In this document: positions 1 to 14,700 of the stretch, piece after piece
How the letters are laid out: the number at the start of each line of letters is the position of its first letter
Numbering within the stretch: the stretch's first letter is position 1
Assembly: GCA_029964075.1 (NCBI GenBank)
Contig: CM057144.1
Location: 5,851,281-5,915,280, forward strand
From: Patiria pectinifera
Lineage: Eukaryota > Echinodermata > Asteroidea > Valvatida > Asterinidae
DNA: 64,000 nt
Reading direction: 5' to 3'
Notes under the pieces: generated by a model
Seen by the model: the letters and a program-made list of their open reading frames with translations, nothing else
Databases searched by the model: none
Told to the model about the DNA's origin: nothing
Made by a program: the position numbers and the translations under genes

Positions 1-176
1 TCAAAAGTTGCTGAGGTTAAAATATATCAGCTTTAATTTGTGAATTGGCATTGTGAACAATTGCTGTGGAGTTATAAATTCACTTGAGCTTCTGCTTTTG
101 CAGCACCTATGAACCAAGCTGTACAGCAGGAATTTAGTTGAGTCCATCACAAGTTCAGTCACAAGTAAATCACAAC

Positions 177-360
177 CAAGGGTGGATCCAGAACACTTTT
201 TGGGGGGGGGGCAAAACAAATTTGTTCCTCAAAACAAGTTGATTCAACAATTTTTGTCATGGGGTTTGGGGCCCGCTTAGTTTTTTGGATTCTAGATGCT
301 CTGTGGTGCAATCTGAAGCAATTTCTGACCACTTTAACACAATTTTTTTAACAAAAGATG
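177..360 (-). mobile_element. hAT-type MITE fragment
   Basis: Starts with CAAGGGTGGATCC, the inverted-repeat end seen in the complete copies at 26.2 and 35.9 kb, and contains their shared core in reverse (about 290-345). The other end is eroded into A/T runs by about 475, and no flanking duplication is visible. Confidence 0.6.
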
Positions 361-815
361 GTGGTGTACGCAGTGGCTGCCTATTTTGTAATGTCACTTA
401 AAAAAAAAAAAAAAATGGGTTCGTTTTTGTCACTTTAAAAAAAAAAATTGGGTTTTTTTTTTTTGACCCGCTGTTGATAGCAGTTCCAGTCACAAGAAAC
501 AGTGACCAATAACAAAGGAATGCCTTTGTCAAAGCTCTTTTGAATAGATGACTTTTGATGGACTTGCAGGGCCTTGTGATGGACTGGACTACGCCCTTAC
601 TGTACAGGCTGTAGGAACAACTGTGCTCTCTTGCAGTGAAAATGTAATAAATTATTTTTTAAAAAGTGTTGGATTGTACTGTAAACTTTAAATCTGGTAA
701 ATCCATGCCATCGGTTTTAAGAAGGTGCCATCATTTACTAATAATAAATGAATCACAAACAAATCCTGCACAGCCCCCGAACTTGCCTGCATTTAATCTT
801 GACGTTGCATTTCAG

Positions 816-2771
816 TCTGGACTCTTCACCCATTATGAGCGCCTCGGTGTGGGCCACGCTGTAGAGTTCAACCACGAGTCCCTCCGACTAGACCACACCA
901 ACATCTACTACTTCAACATAGAGCTGCTGAACTATGTGGCGTATGAGAACATAATTTCGTCCGTTGGCATCGTAGCGGACTTCACAACACCGGAGCCAGG
1001 GCTGATCATGAATGAGACCAGGGATGAGGTGGTGCGTGAACCGTGCGTGGAGTTCACACCAGAGGAATGGGAGAGACGATGCATTGAAGACACACCGCTG
1101 GATAACCATCGGTAAAACCACAGCCATTAGAATATAAATAATCTTACACAAAAACAGCCTATACAGGGTGAGTTTTAAAAAAAGCAGGACCCATAACCAA
1201 AAAAATATATTTCATATTTAAAAAAATATGTAGCACCAAACATATATGACTGGAAAACCAATTTCAAAAGCTACTTTAAGATGAAAAAAAATACTGAAAT
1301 TGCTCAATCTGTTCAAAGAATATCACCATTTAAACGCAATGACCTGTTCCATAAAAAAAACAGTTTATTGTGTATTCTGACTGCTTGGAACAACAAAGCA
1401 AATAACACAGAATACTTGTTTCAACAACTGTCAACAACTGTAGTACACAATATCTTTACTAACAAACCTAGTTTGGCAAACAATATGATCTATAAAATCC
1501 ACTTTTTTTATCAAAGACAGGCCTTTAAAAGGGCTTTGTTGAATATTTTAAACTTTTAAACTGAGGTTTTATCGCTGGTGATGTTTGAAGCCAATTGTGA
1601 CGACAATTCTTGCAATGCATTTTGGGACGAAAGAGGTTTTTAGAGTCATTGTGTTGAAATTGTGTTATTCTTTGGATTGAGCATTTTCAGTATTTTTTTT
1701 TCTAAAAGTAGCTTATTTAATTGACTTTCCAGTCATTATTATGATTGGTTCTACATATTTTATAAATGTGGAATTTATTTTGGAGGGTTTGGGTTCCGCT
1801 TTTTCTGAGTCACCCTGTATGAGCTAATATCCAGTCACAAAATATAAAAAGTGGCACTGTACAGGGTCAGTCATCATACTGCATGTAAAAGCAAAAATGG
1901 AACTAATTTCAAAATGTCAACAACTGTATGCTGTAATTCTTACGCTCTCCCTAATAAATTCTCCTGTCGCTGAAATTTGCATGAAGGAACAGTCGCACTC
2001 ATGGTAAAAGATGTTGTTCTACAGTGTGCTGAACTCCTTTATCATTAACTCTCATTAGAGAAGTGGACTTTTAATAAAAATTTAAGGGATCACATGTTCA
2101 TAGTGACATGTAGCACCCGAAAATTCCACTTTTTGATTTTAAAATTACAGTGTACTGACCAGGTGCTAATGGGTTAATGAGATTCAGTAATTCACGAAGA
2201 TAGAATTCATGGTCCTCAATTGAAAATTATTCAAAAAAAAATATAGTTGTACTAGTTACAGCCAAACTTGTGAGTTAACATTGCTTCTATGTAAAGGACC
2301 CTTAATTGCAATGTCAGTGGATTTCAGAATATTTTGACAGGTACTGTATAGTTGTATATGTTCTACAAAACCCCTGAGGACTGACACACAAGGGAGAACA
2401 ACAAATCCTTTCAGTCCTCGGGAGTTGGGTCAAAACGGTCCTCTGTAGTAAGTTTGTGTGCTTATATGGGAGAGTGTTATATTACAGGGACAAAGGAAAA
2501 CACAAAGCATTGTCCTTGAGAGTATAGTAAAACAAGAGTGTATGCACCATATGTGCATGGCCTTTCTATTATTATTGGTTAACAGTTCAACTGAAAAATC
2601 TTCTCTGAAGAGAACTCTTTGTGTTTATCTCTAATTGCATCCACAATGTTTGTTTTATCTCAATGCTTATCTACAGGTATATCACTGATGGTCCTGATTC
2701 TATGACAGTATTCAACGGCCATGAGGAACTAGTGGATATGCTTTATACCAGAAGCAATACCTTTATGGCAG
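816..2771 (+). CDS. Receptor exons 1-2: first ectodomain piece in the window
   Basis: Exon 1 is 816-1111 (enters phase 0, leaves phase 2) and exon 2 is 2677-2771 (leaves phase 1). Exon 1 ends one FN3-like unit: it carries NIYYFNIELLNYVAYENI in the place of the usual YYVTV strand, then ADFTTPEPG in place of the D.TPP linker. Exon 2 gives YITDGPDSMTVF and leads into the tryptophan strand of exon 3. The upstream reading frame is open before 816, but a good acceptor (tttcag) precedes the conserved segment, so I start the exon there. The intron between them holds a mariner-type element. Confidence 0.8.
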
Positions 2772-5700
2772 GTAAGGGGTGGGCGGGGCCTGGTAGGAAA
2801 AAGGGGGAGGACCTTATAGAGATCTCAGTTTATACATGTGTGCGTCACTTGTACATCATTCAGTACAACACTACTGCCTATATTCAACACCTTCCAAGTG
2901 TTGCTTTCATTAGTTGTTATGAGACTTGTAATAAGGTTGGCATGATGGAGGATCAAGAGTTTGGTGGTTGTGCCACATCTCTGATAGTCCTGCATTCTTT
3001 TGAAGATGGGCACAGCACGCTGTTTCTTATGTTAATTGTCAGGTGCCCAGTACATTGGATCATTAGCTCTGTGTGCACCTTTTATAGATAACCTGGTGAA
3101 GTTTCAGCTCGGTAGCCACTTTATAATTGGAGAAAAATGTAAATATATGCAAAAATATTTGGGTCTCTTGACTGGATGTCATTGATAGTGCGCATAAAAA
3201 AGTGTGGCTATGGGCACACTTTTTAACCCTGCGCAGCGTTTACAAAAAAACTTTGCAACAACTCGTCAACTGATGCCCTTTGGGCAGCAGATACTTTCCG
3301 CCATTACGCAAGACCCTATTCAATAGCAGTACAACAAAAAGCCACGTGCCAGACAGTGTCCAGACAGTTGCCAGACAGTGCGCTGGAAAGATAATTGACT
3401 GGCGGCTGTGGTATGCAGTTATGAAGGGAGATGACTGTGTCAAGTTACAGGTCTTTGTTGATGTTTCAATGAGACTTGGCAGGAGGACTGGTCGAAAGTT
3501 TGTTGACATGGCCTTGGTGAAGCCCTGGCTGCAAAGTTCATTGAACCAGCTAATTTGGCAAGGGTTGAGTGAGGATTAGATAGGAGGTGAACGTTATTGG
3601 CCCTAAAAAAAAAATTATTATTCCAAAAATTTGGTTACCTGGGGCCCCAAAGGGCAGCAGGTCACTCTGCGCAGGGTTAAAAACTACCTACAATGATTGT
3701 TTTCTTCGGATCAAAACCATTTCTGCTGAATAATTTCACACCTATCTTCACTTTGAAGGTAGTTTTTCTCATTAATTTTGAAAGGTACAATTCCAGGAAA
3801 TTACCCATGTTCCTACATGCCTTTAACCCAGTCTTCTCAAAACCAAACAACTGTAATAATACAGAGAAACATATCAGCCTGTTTCTAAATCCTCACTTTA
3901 ATAAGGCATTTCACGGTACTATGCGTCATCTTGCCCCCGGGGCAATTTTACACACGTTGCTGTGTACGCATCATCAATAAAACACTTTTGTGCTTCCACG
4001 TCATCATGTGTTCATTCCAAAATGCGCCTGCGTCTAGCAACGCGTGTTCTTTTTGCCCGGTGAACAAGATGGCACATATTACCGTAAAAAAACTTATTTA
4101 ATTGGAGTTGTCCCGTGATGTTAAAAAGTATTCAAAGTTATTATGCCACATTTTCCCTTTTTTTTCTTCAGCCAATTGGGATGGTTTCCATGACAACGAG
4201 ACTGGTATCTATGGCTACACCTGGTCCATTGGTTATGTTGTCTGTGATGATGATGTCAGCATGCACATTGATCCTCATGCTCATCTGTTTGATGAGTCAG
4301 AATGGACCCACGAGGGACTAGTTGTCAATGTCAACCTGCCCGGTAAATCGTCATCAGTGATCAAAGTATTATGCATTTTGCAATTGACCATGATATAGTG
4401 TACAACTATTGACCGCTTTGAGTGGTATAGTGAAACTTTTCCAAAGGGGGTCCAAATTGATCCTCGTGCTCATCTGTTTGATGAGTCAGTGTGGATCCAT
4501 GAGGGACTAGTTGTGAATGTCAACCTGCCAGGTAAATCTCCATCAATGATCAAAGTATTATGCATTGCTTAATTTACCATGGTACTGTACAACTATTAAT
4601 TGCTTTGACCATGATAGTATGCAACTATTGACTGCTTTGAGAAGAAAATTGAAACTATTTTCCCCAAGAGGTTCTAGCTAGTGTTCTTTATTGATCCCCT
4701 GATGAGTCAGAGTGGACCCACCAGGGTTCTGGATGTCAATGTCAATCTGCCAGGTTAATCTTCATCAAGGATTGACCATGATGGTAGTATGCAATTATTT
4801 GTGGTATAGTAAAATTACTTTCCCATTGTGTTCCATTGAGTGTTCTATATGGATCCCCATGCGCATCTGTTTGATGAGTCATAGTGGACCCACCAGGGTC
4901 TGGTTGTCAATGTTAATCTGTCAGGTAAATTGTTTAATTGACCATGATTGTATACAACTATTGACTTCTCTAGTGGTATAGTGAAACTATTTTCCCAAGG
5001 GCGTCCATTGAGTGGTCTGTATTGATCCCCACACTCATCTGTTTGATGAGTCGGAATGGACCCACCAGGGTCTGGTAGTAAATGTCAATCTATAGGTAAT
5101 ACTTCATTTAATGGTCAAGGTTTTACACATTTGCTAATTTTTTAGGATTAATCATGCCACAATATGTAAAAAGGCTTCAATAATTTGATTAATTGTTGGC
5201 CCAATTCTGTCTAAAAAAGTACTAATCTGTAGCAGATCCATATATAAAGGGTAACTAGATGCAGTGTTTTTTCCTGCATTTGTGTGTGTGTGTGTGTGTG
5301 GATACTATGTTGTCAATTTGAAGCGTACAGAGAATTTAGTTCCCTGAACCGAAATTTGCTTTATTGTATGCCTTTATTTTAGGAAATTTAGGATTTCTTC
5401 AGTTGCAAAAAATTAAGATTGACAAGATGGAAAGGGCTAATGCAAACTTTCATTGGAACTATCAATGCACAATCTAATTTTTGTTTCCATTTTGTCATTA
5501 GATGATGCATACTTCATTACTGTGCGTGCTCTCAACAAAGTAGAGTTTGGCGGTCCTATGGCTCTCACTGTGTGTCACACCACTCCTCTGATTGTTGACA
5601 ATTCTCCGCCCATCATTTACAGCATCGATGGCATCACCTATGACTCCTCCATTGGTAGAATTGGATTGCAGGTCAACGCAACGTAAGCAGTCAGATTTTT

Positions 5701-8700
5701 GGGGGCAAAAGTTTGTGTATTTGTTTTTAATCATAATTATACTGACAAGATTAAAAAGAGCTTTTACTCAAAACATTTTCAAATTAAAATTATTTGTCTT
5801 CATAGAACATATGCTGTAAAAGCCTCATATGAAATTTGTATCAAGCACTCATTTTCAAGAGAGATAGAGCCTGTGAGCTTTTTCATCTGAAAAAAATGAC
5901 AACCTTCTTCGGTTGGGACTCGAACCCTTGACCTCCAGGATACTAGTGCAAGTGTCTCAATCACATCTGAATGACTGAGTATGAGGTGCAGGGTTCACGT
6001 CCCACTAGAGGAGGCTTGTTTTTTCACAAGTTTCCAGGCAGCACTGAGTTGCTCAAACACTTATGTGGGTTTTTTAATTCTGTATAAGAAAAGCCCTGAC
6101 AGAGTTGTAATCGAGTCAATCACAAGTCAGTCACAATTCATCACAAGTCACTTCAAGTCATCAAGAGTCAATCACAAGTCAGTCACAAGTCAGTCACAAG
6201 TCAATAGTCAATCACAAGTCAGTCACAAGTCAATCACAAGTCAATCACAAGTCAGTCACAAGTATATCACAAGTCACCAAGAGTCAATCACAAGTCAACA
6301 CAAGTCAATCACAAGTCAATCACAAGTCAATCACAAGTCATCATGTTAAAGTCCATCACAAGTCATCCGGTCCCTAGTCAACTCACAAGCTATTTAAATG
6401 AACTGTGGTTCATCTCTTGTTATTTCTGACCTGAATTAACTCAATTAAAACTCTGGTCACTGATGTCAGAAGTTGTAATGTCAGGAGAAAGTATAAGGTG
6501 TGCACTATTGTAACATGGCCACGAAAGTTTTAAAAGTCAACATGTTTTTATCTACAGTTTGCCCTCTTTATGTCTAAAAAGAAAGTAGAATTATTGTATA
6601 GTTGCACACACACACATATACTCATTCAGAAGTTTTCACACATAATTGTATTTTGATAATGCCCAGCGATCCGGACTCTCATCTGTTTGAGTATCACCTA
6701 GCAGCAGGCAGGACACCCAGGGATAAATCACTGCGTGATTGGGAGGCTCACGTCTTGGCTGAACAGCTCTTCATGGACTTCAAGATACCCAACGGCATAC
6801 CCTGCTGGGTTAAAGTCAGAGCAGTCAACAACGGTAAATAAAGATTGGTCTTTTGGAAGTCGTATATCAAAAACCTAGAGTGGTATTTTGGCGAATGGTG
6901 GGCATCAAAAACCCTAATTGTCAGCAAAAAAATGACCTATTCTAAACACAAATTATCCATCCCTCCGATTGAAGAGATACCCAATGTGTGCAGAAGTATT
7001 AACTGTTTCCCATATTCTTCCTTTTCACAGTCGACCTAAGAACTATCGATCACGCGGATGAGCCCATTCTAGTTGATGACAGTCCACCCATCGCTGGCGA
7101 CCTGTTCGATGGACCCTATGCCGGGCGAGATCTGGTCTTTACCAAGGACAGGAATGAGGTGAGCTCTAAAAGTGTCCTCAAAATTGTATGTTTAATATGA
7201 GCTCATGATACATGGGCTGTTTAAGTGTGTTGAGAAGTGAAAACATTAACGCTTTGACTATGGAATTCACTGCCTACATTAGATAGGATTAAACACTGAG
7301 ATTGGAGGCGATATGGCTGCCAGCTGTCTCACTGACCATTTTTATATTGGCTCATTTTGTGCAAAGAGTAATAAGCCTCATGTGGTGGTCTAGCATTTTT
7401 GGCTCTGTACCTGTAAGGAATTAGGCACAAACGATTGATCTTGCTGTAAATCATCACTGACCACTGTGGCCAGAAGTGATATTGCAAGCACAGACAGCTA
7501 GCATCTTTAAACACCACCTGAAAATTGAAGGTTTTAAATCCGGATCATAAAGGTTGGTTGTAGAGCTTTCAAAAGATGATAGTCAATTTGTGGTGTTTAT
7601 ACACAATTTTAGAATTTCAGACAAAAAAAACCAGATTTTTAAAAAGTGTCATTTAAGAAGTGATGTTGCCGTACAATACTGGTATTTGATTCTATAAAAG
7701 AGAAGTTTCCTGACAAAAGGGTCAGCATAAGTTTAAATTACCAACAAGAAATTGATAAAACTGAATGGTATTAAACTGAATGGTAAACTTGTATAATTTG
7801 AATATAGCTTTCAACTTGATGGGGTTGTTTATTTGTTAAGTTCTTTCAAGGTTTCATTCTTTTCCTTGCTTTGTTGGTTAGATCTGTGCCAACTGGCACA
7901 ATTGGTATGACCCTGAGTCTGGGATCTTCTCCTACCTGTGGGCGGTAGGGACCCAGCCTGGCCTGAGTAATGTGGTGGACTTTATTGAAGTGTCTCGTCA
8001 TGAGCACAGCGCATGTTCTGGCTATGTGACCCTACAGCACGGGGAGACGTACTACTCAATGCTGGTAGCCTTCCATGGTGGATATGATAAACTCAACGTG
8101 TCGGCTTCTTCGGATGGAGGTATTTATTGACATTTTATTAAATTTGTGTGCGTCTCAGGAATGAGGATGATCTGTTCCAACTTCTGCCTTCCACTTGACT
8201 TAGCATTAAACAAGGATAGTAATCATTGTGGTTAAGTTAATAGTCGCCATGAAAATTGTTCTTGTCATTACTAGTTACATTGATTGCCAAATCCATTATC
8301 ATTATTATATTATCATAAACAAGTAATCTTACTCTACCATTAATTGACTGTTTCGGCAACTTGCGGAAATAGCCTTTGTTTAAAGTTAAGATTTTTTTTA
8401 AATCATTTTTTTCCCCGCAGACTCCTGTCGTAGCTTTGTACGCATTTTCATCGCGCATTGCACTTTGAGCACATACATGTACCGTACATCCATGTGATTG
8501 CTTTTATACTTGGCACACACATAGACCAGCACCTGCAGATGTGTACTGAACATTGATGTCATCATGACATCATCACGTGTTACATGACATCACATAAATG
8601 GTGCATATTTTGAAGGTCTATATTTTATAATACAGAACTATCATTCCGATTTGGTTATAACCTGGTATGTACCTAAACCGAGATATTGTTATAGATTAAA

Positions 8701-11700
8701 ATTCAGCACATGATATTTGACATCTTAATTATCAAAGGTTCTTTTTTCAAATGTCTGTATCTACAGAATTGAATGTCCAATTTGGTTATAACTTGGTATT
8801 TAGCTGGACCAGGATGTGTAATGGATGAAAATTGAAGTGACGTCATGATGATGTCACAATATACCGTGTGATGTCACATTAAAGATACATTTTCAAAAAC
8901 CTACATTGTATATCTACAGAACTTTAGGTGCAATTCGTTTCCAATGGCTCAGTTTTCAAAGTCTCGCTTATTGTTATGCCTTGTGGCACTGACGCAACAT
9001 TGATGAACATGCATTTCAACAGTGTGCTATCTTCAGAACTACAACTCACGAGTATGGCTATTTGATCGTTCATTTGTTGGAATCGAGTAGCCTGTGTTGT
9101 TAAATTCTCCACAGCTGTTACCATGGGAACCAGGGTGGGCATAGGGGCGACTTCTACAATTCTGTTTGCCAGTGTGGCCAACTGTTAAATGTTGACATCA
9201 TCGGAAGCCAACATGAGTTGCTCATTTTTCTGTGAAGTTGGTTGTCTGGAGTCTTTATAAGCATTTCTTCTCTGATTCGGACATCTTCCTGATAATTAGC
9301 TCATCCTTCAACGTTGTAAAGGGCTGGATCGATGGAAGGCAGGTGGATAAGAATGTCCAGCATCTCTTGTGTGATGGAGGGTTGAAGGGAAAAGATTACA
9401 TATACATTTTGCGTCTCCTCTATGAAGCCACACCACAAGTTAAAAAGTGGGCCTCATATAAAAAAATTTGCATGAACCAAATGAGAGGGTCATTTGGCAG
9501 AAAGGTAGCAGTTTTAAACTAACCGCAGTGATGGACGGATTGAGAGTGGCGTTGGGAGTAGCCATGGTTCATCGATGTAGCAGTTCATTTATAATTAAGT
9601 TTAATTGTCTAGTACGTTTACTGGGTCACCAATTTGTTGTGCTCACTAATTACAAATTTGTTGGGTAATAGGTAGTCACTACACACTTCTTTAGTTCAGG
9701 ACTTAACCATGACTTTATTGGACAACAATTTTTTTAATATAAACCAAGACTGAAGTGGTTGTAAAGCGAACTTACGAATAGAGAACATGGAACAAATGAT
9801 AAAAACTGCTGAGGGATTACTGAATACTGACCGACTACATGAATGAATGAATTGAATTGAACCAAATAACTGCTCATTAAGGGCCTGTCACATTATATGC
9901 CCTCTCATAGGCGACAAAACATATTTAATAAATTTAACAATCGCAGCAAGAACACAAGAAAAACGACAATTTTCTGTATTAAGTGGCCAGAAAATAGCTC
10001 ATTCTGCACTCACACCCGCGCTTACGATGCTCTTAACTCGCTCTCTATGAGCCCCTGTCAAGCCCAATTACTTGATCTAGTTGATGCCGCTCCGCTGTCA
10101 CTGTGCTCACACTACGCTCTGCTCGCTGTTGATACGTCCTAGTAGCTCGCGTCACATTCTCTATCCGACCAAAATACGCTCACGTGACGTCACTTGCACT
10201 GTATAAATACCACGACTAATCGGTCAATCCGCAGTCCAGTTTTAAATGTATTTGACAAGTTCATCGCAGTCGTGTTACTTTCTCATTGAGACTACATCGA
10301 CTGCCTTGCGCCTAGGCTGCCTCAATGCCACTTCAATGTCACATGATTCACGCTCGCACAGCGCCCGAGTTGCATCATTGTGGTGCCCTGGCCAAAGCGC
10401 AGAGGTGTGGCGATTGTTTTGAGCATGTTCAAAAATTCCGGCGCCCATCAGGCGACCTATGTAGTTCTCGCTGCTATCTAGTTGTTGTTGTTGCGTCCCA
10501 GCCATTTTCCAAGGACGCAGTGAGAGTGCATATGATCGCAGACAGTGTGACAGGCCCTTTTGTCATGTCTTGGTTTCCTTGATTTTCAGAAATGTAGATG
10601 ACTATAAATTAGTGATAACAACTCAGCACAATGATTTAGTAACTTCAGCTATACATGTACTGAGAAACTTTCAATGTCATATGACCCTAAGGCTTGAACT
10701 GTAAGGGTTAACAACCTGTGGGCAATAAATGAAGTCATATGCTCTGTATGAGAAAACAATACACACTGGCAGCACTGACATTGAGTTTGTTTCTGCATTC
10801 AATAGGGGACTTTGAACAAAGGAGTACCGAAGTGAATTCATCATGTGCTCACGTGCACAAAATGTGTGTGAAAGACATTAGGGCGTGATTCAGCTCGAGA
10901 ACCAACATGCGCACGTACTCCATTCGTTTGCACTGCACTTCTGGTTCTAAATGACATCACACTTCGGTACTCTATAGAGGACAATAGGGTCCCCAATTTC
11001 TGAGAGGTCCCCAGTTTAAATTTGTGTACAAAACACATGGGAGGTCTTCCTAAAAAGTTCAAACAAATAAAAGGACAATAGGGGGTCCCTGATTGCAGGC
11101 AAATACAAACTTGTATGTGTGGGTGATGTCTATGTGCATGGAAAAGCAATGAGTAATACATTAATAGTGTGGAGTACAAATTAGACACAATTGCGAGGAT
11201 TAATATTTATACAGAAATGATCAGTGTTAAAAACTTCAAAAAGTAACATTGATAATTAAAGAGAGATAATTAACTAAAAAATTAAGACAAATTGACAAAT
11301 TAACAAGCACATCTAATAACACTACAATACCATTCTGTAATATATATTTTTTATTTTGGGGGGTTTAAATTTGATTAACAGTCGTTTGTTGTCATTTAAA
11401 AGTGCAACTGTGGTATTAAAAGAAAGCTTATGAATTTGGCTTTCATATCCTGGATTTTGAAAGTGCTACATGCAGAACTTCACTAAAGCATTGGTTCCAA
11501 CATTTGGGTTTCGTTTTTTCTGACCCTGTATATGGCAGTCATGCATGCTGTTTGTGCACGCAATGATATTGTGTTGAATAGACTTACTGTATGTTTGGAC
11601 AAACTGGTTTTTGACCATTTTTTTTTTAAACCATCGTTATTTCTTAATATAGGCTTTATTTTCATCGTCATTTTCACCACGTACCATGAGCATGCTGTAG

Positions 11701-14700
11701 TTGAGGAATATCTTATAACAATTTTAACGTGCCTCCCCAATTCCGAGAAAATTGCACCTGAAACAGTGTAAAGTTGTTTTTTACCACTCTGTAGTACTAC
11801 TACTGTGTCTGTATGTCTTATTTGTAGCCATGTACCTTTTTAGTCATATTTTTTTTCTCATTTTCTGGCCATTGATTATTTCGTCTTGCAGTATTGTGTA
11901 ACACTACATTATTTGCTTTTTGTGCATTTGAAGCAACAAAAATGCTCAAAGTCTTAAGTAGGGCGCATTACAACTGACTTGTTCAAATTTCAACTCAGTT
12001 GATGCCATACGTTTTTAGAAAACAGAGAAATGTTGGGTCTTGTAAGTTGATTCCATTCGCTCTTTTCACACTTCCGCCATGGGCATGCAGAGCCTCCATC
12101 TGGCAACTTTACACAATAAATATAGCCGGTTCAGTGATTCCCGTGTCGGGGCTCAGATCACTGAACCGGCTATTTTTATTGTGTAAAGTTGCCAGATCGA
12201 GGCTCTGCATGCCCAATGGCTGAGTGTGAAAAGAGCGAATTGATAGCACTTCCCACTCCAAAGTTACCATGTATCATATGTTGAATTGCACCTTCTTGTG
12301 TACAATCCCCAAATCAGTACTCGGGACATGACTCTCATTATTTGAGCCAGTTAATAGTGTAGGTGACGTCAAGGTCACAGTTGACGGGTGATCTTTGCAG
12401 TATCTAACGAATATCGTAAACATTTATAAAAGTGTGCCCAAATGCAAACATTTTTAAACCACCTTCAATAGTTGTTTTCTTTGAAACAGTACTAAGTCAA
12501 GCGGAACAATTTGGGTATTTGGTAATAGTCCTTGCCTTACTTTCAGCAAAGGTTTTCTCATTAAATCGGTAGGTTCATTTCTGGGTTGTTAATAATACCA
12601 ATGGTCCTACGTTTGCTTAAAAGTGTATCAATGGAGCAGGTTGTTTGCAGATTACAGGATGGATTCTTGCACATTGCTGGTCATTCCATTGACCAGATTT
12701 TTTTAGCAACGCGCAGTCCTGGTTGTTGCCATTACTAGGTTCACCATCCTCCCAGTTTCTGTACTTCACATCAGTAGTGCCGTCCTGACACACCCATGAA
12801 CCTAAAGGACACACAGAATGTTCAGATTGTTTTCAGTCGTCAAAAAGGTTTTTCAACAACTAAGTTGACTGATTAAAAGTCTGTTAAGTTGTAATCTTAG
12901 TTGGCATGGAAAAGGATAATTTGGAATGATTAATGATCAGTTCCATATTTTTTTTTTTTATTTCTACGAACGTTGTCACTTTCCAACTTTAACAATGGGT
13001 CATATGAGCTCACTGATCATGATCAAATTGTTTCCAAAAAAAGTAACTTGATCTACTTTTTCAAATGATCTCACTTTTACTAACCTTCACTTTCTCGGTC
13101 GCTGCAGTCAATCCAAAATGAGGGGGTCAGCTTGGTCTGAAGGAACTCAGTTTCCTCCTGAGACTGTGACATGACCAAGACACTTCCCATCTTGATGCAC
13201 TCCTGTTTTGCCTCAGCCCATTGTAGTTTGTCGCTGAGTTTTCGATAGCATTTGTCACCCCACTGGCTCCAAGCAGGAGGACACGCCCCTCTAATGGAGG
13301 CCGCACACCTCTCATTGCCACCAGTGCATCTGATCATAAGACAAAGGCTTATCAAGCCAACAAGGAGACGTTTAGGCAACATCTTTTTCAGATGTTACCA
13401 GATCGGTGTCTGGTGGTGAAATGAAGGGTAGTGTCCTCAATCATGGATTGCAGTAGTGCGCTTGATGACGATGCTGCAAATTTATTCTGCCCCAATGGAA
13501 TTTTCTAATTGGACTTGTGAGCAAGCCCTTGCTGTGTGCTTATTGAACACGTATCTGATATATATTTACCGGAATTGCCATGGTGATCACGATTTCATCT
13601 TCACGCTTGGCACATCTGATCAAAAATATTAGCTTATTAGAAAGAGAAGGCTGACTAAAGCATCAGTCCATAAAATGTGTTTTAGTTCTCCATGAATGGA
13701 TATTCATGGTTGGAATATACAACTCCTCACAAGCATGACAAGGGTCATTGTCTCAACTCCTCGTAAGGGTAATATATTTGGGGCTACTTTGTTCCTGTCC
13801 CTGTTACATCTGACATCTAGGATTTTACAATTGTGGACACACTCTTAACGAAGTTTTTCTCAAAGAGTGATTATAAATAGCAAACTACCTACCAAATAAA
13901 ACAATCATTTGAAGTCATTCTTAATGAAAGTTGGATGGCAAAATGCAAAGTACCAAGTTAACAGGGACAGGAGAAATGTCTCACTTTGGTACCTTACCTT
14001 ATAGAATGACCAATAAATCATTGTACTGGTGCAAGAGATTTCATCTCAGACTTTGTTAACACAAATAAAGCAATGATCACATAAAAGAGAAGAACTCTTG
14101 GCATTGATGAATTTAGTGTCAACTCACCCCAACTTGTTTGGATGCGTGTTTCCTGCACTGTTCTTCCGCACGGCGGCTGGCCAACGTTGTCTCGACTACC
14201 GCAAGATAGAACGGGCGATAGTTCCACAAGTGTGTATGTACAAACATTCACATAGTTACTGACGGACGGACTATGACGACGAGTACTAAATAACTACTGG
14301 AAAACTTGAAATTGATGAAGAATGACGATGATGAAAACTGGCAAACTTGGCACTTCTAAAATACGTAAGCTCGACGATAAGACGTAAGAAAAAGGGAACG
14401 TGCTCATAAACCAACGAAAAGTCTATGGTGGAACACATAGTATGACGAAATGTTGACAGGTCAAATTTGGCGCGGGGGTGGTCACCACAATTCAGCAAAA
14501 AATAACTGTAACATTATATTGTGCATTTAGAATTTAACATACAAAGATGATCAACTCCACACAAAAAAGACATTAATCAAAAAATAAAATGATGTATTTA
14601 AAGATGATATAACAGGAGACTGGTCGCTGATAATGGCAAAAGCCAAAATTTCCTTAGTAGCAATGCCAGTTAATGCATTGAGTTCATGTTACAAAGTTAA

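Noticed and set aside
3280-3579. 99-codon frame inside the piggyBac-type element
   Set aside because: It overlaps an antisense frame of similar length and shows no clear transposase motif.
5905-5995. tRNA-like box B motifs (GGGACTCGAACCC on the minus side, GGTTCACGTCCC on the plus side)
   Set aside because: No matching box A, cloverleaf or SINE body could be traced.
8924-9181. 85-codon minus-strand open frame in intron 7
   Set aside because: No recognisable domain, no splice or promoter context, and it lies in worn repeat sequence.
9232-9680. Plus-strand frames with a weak resemblance to retroelement RNase H-type sequence (RLLGHQFVVLTNYKF)
   Set aside because: The match is one short phrase with no supporting neighbours or terminal repeats; too weak to call an element.
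10195-10215. TATAAATA promoter-like motif
   Set aside because: It lies inside a transposon with no gene downstream on that strand.
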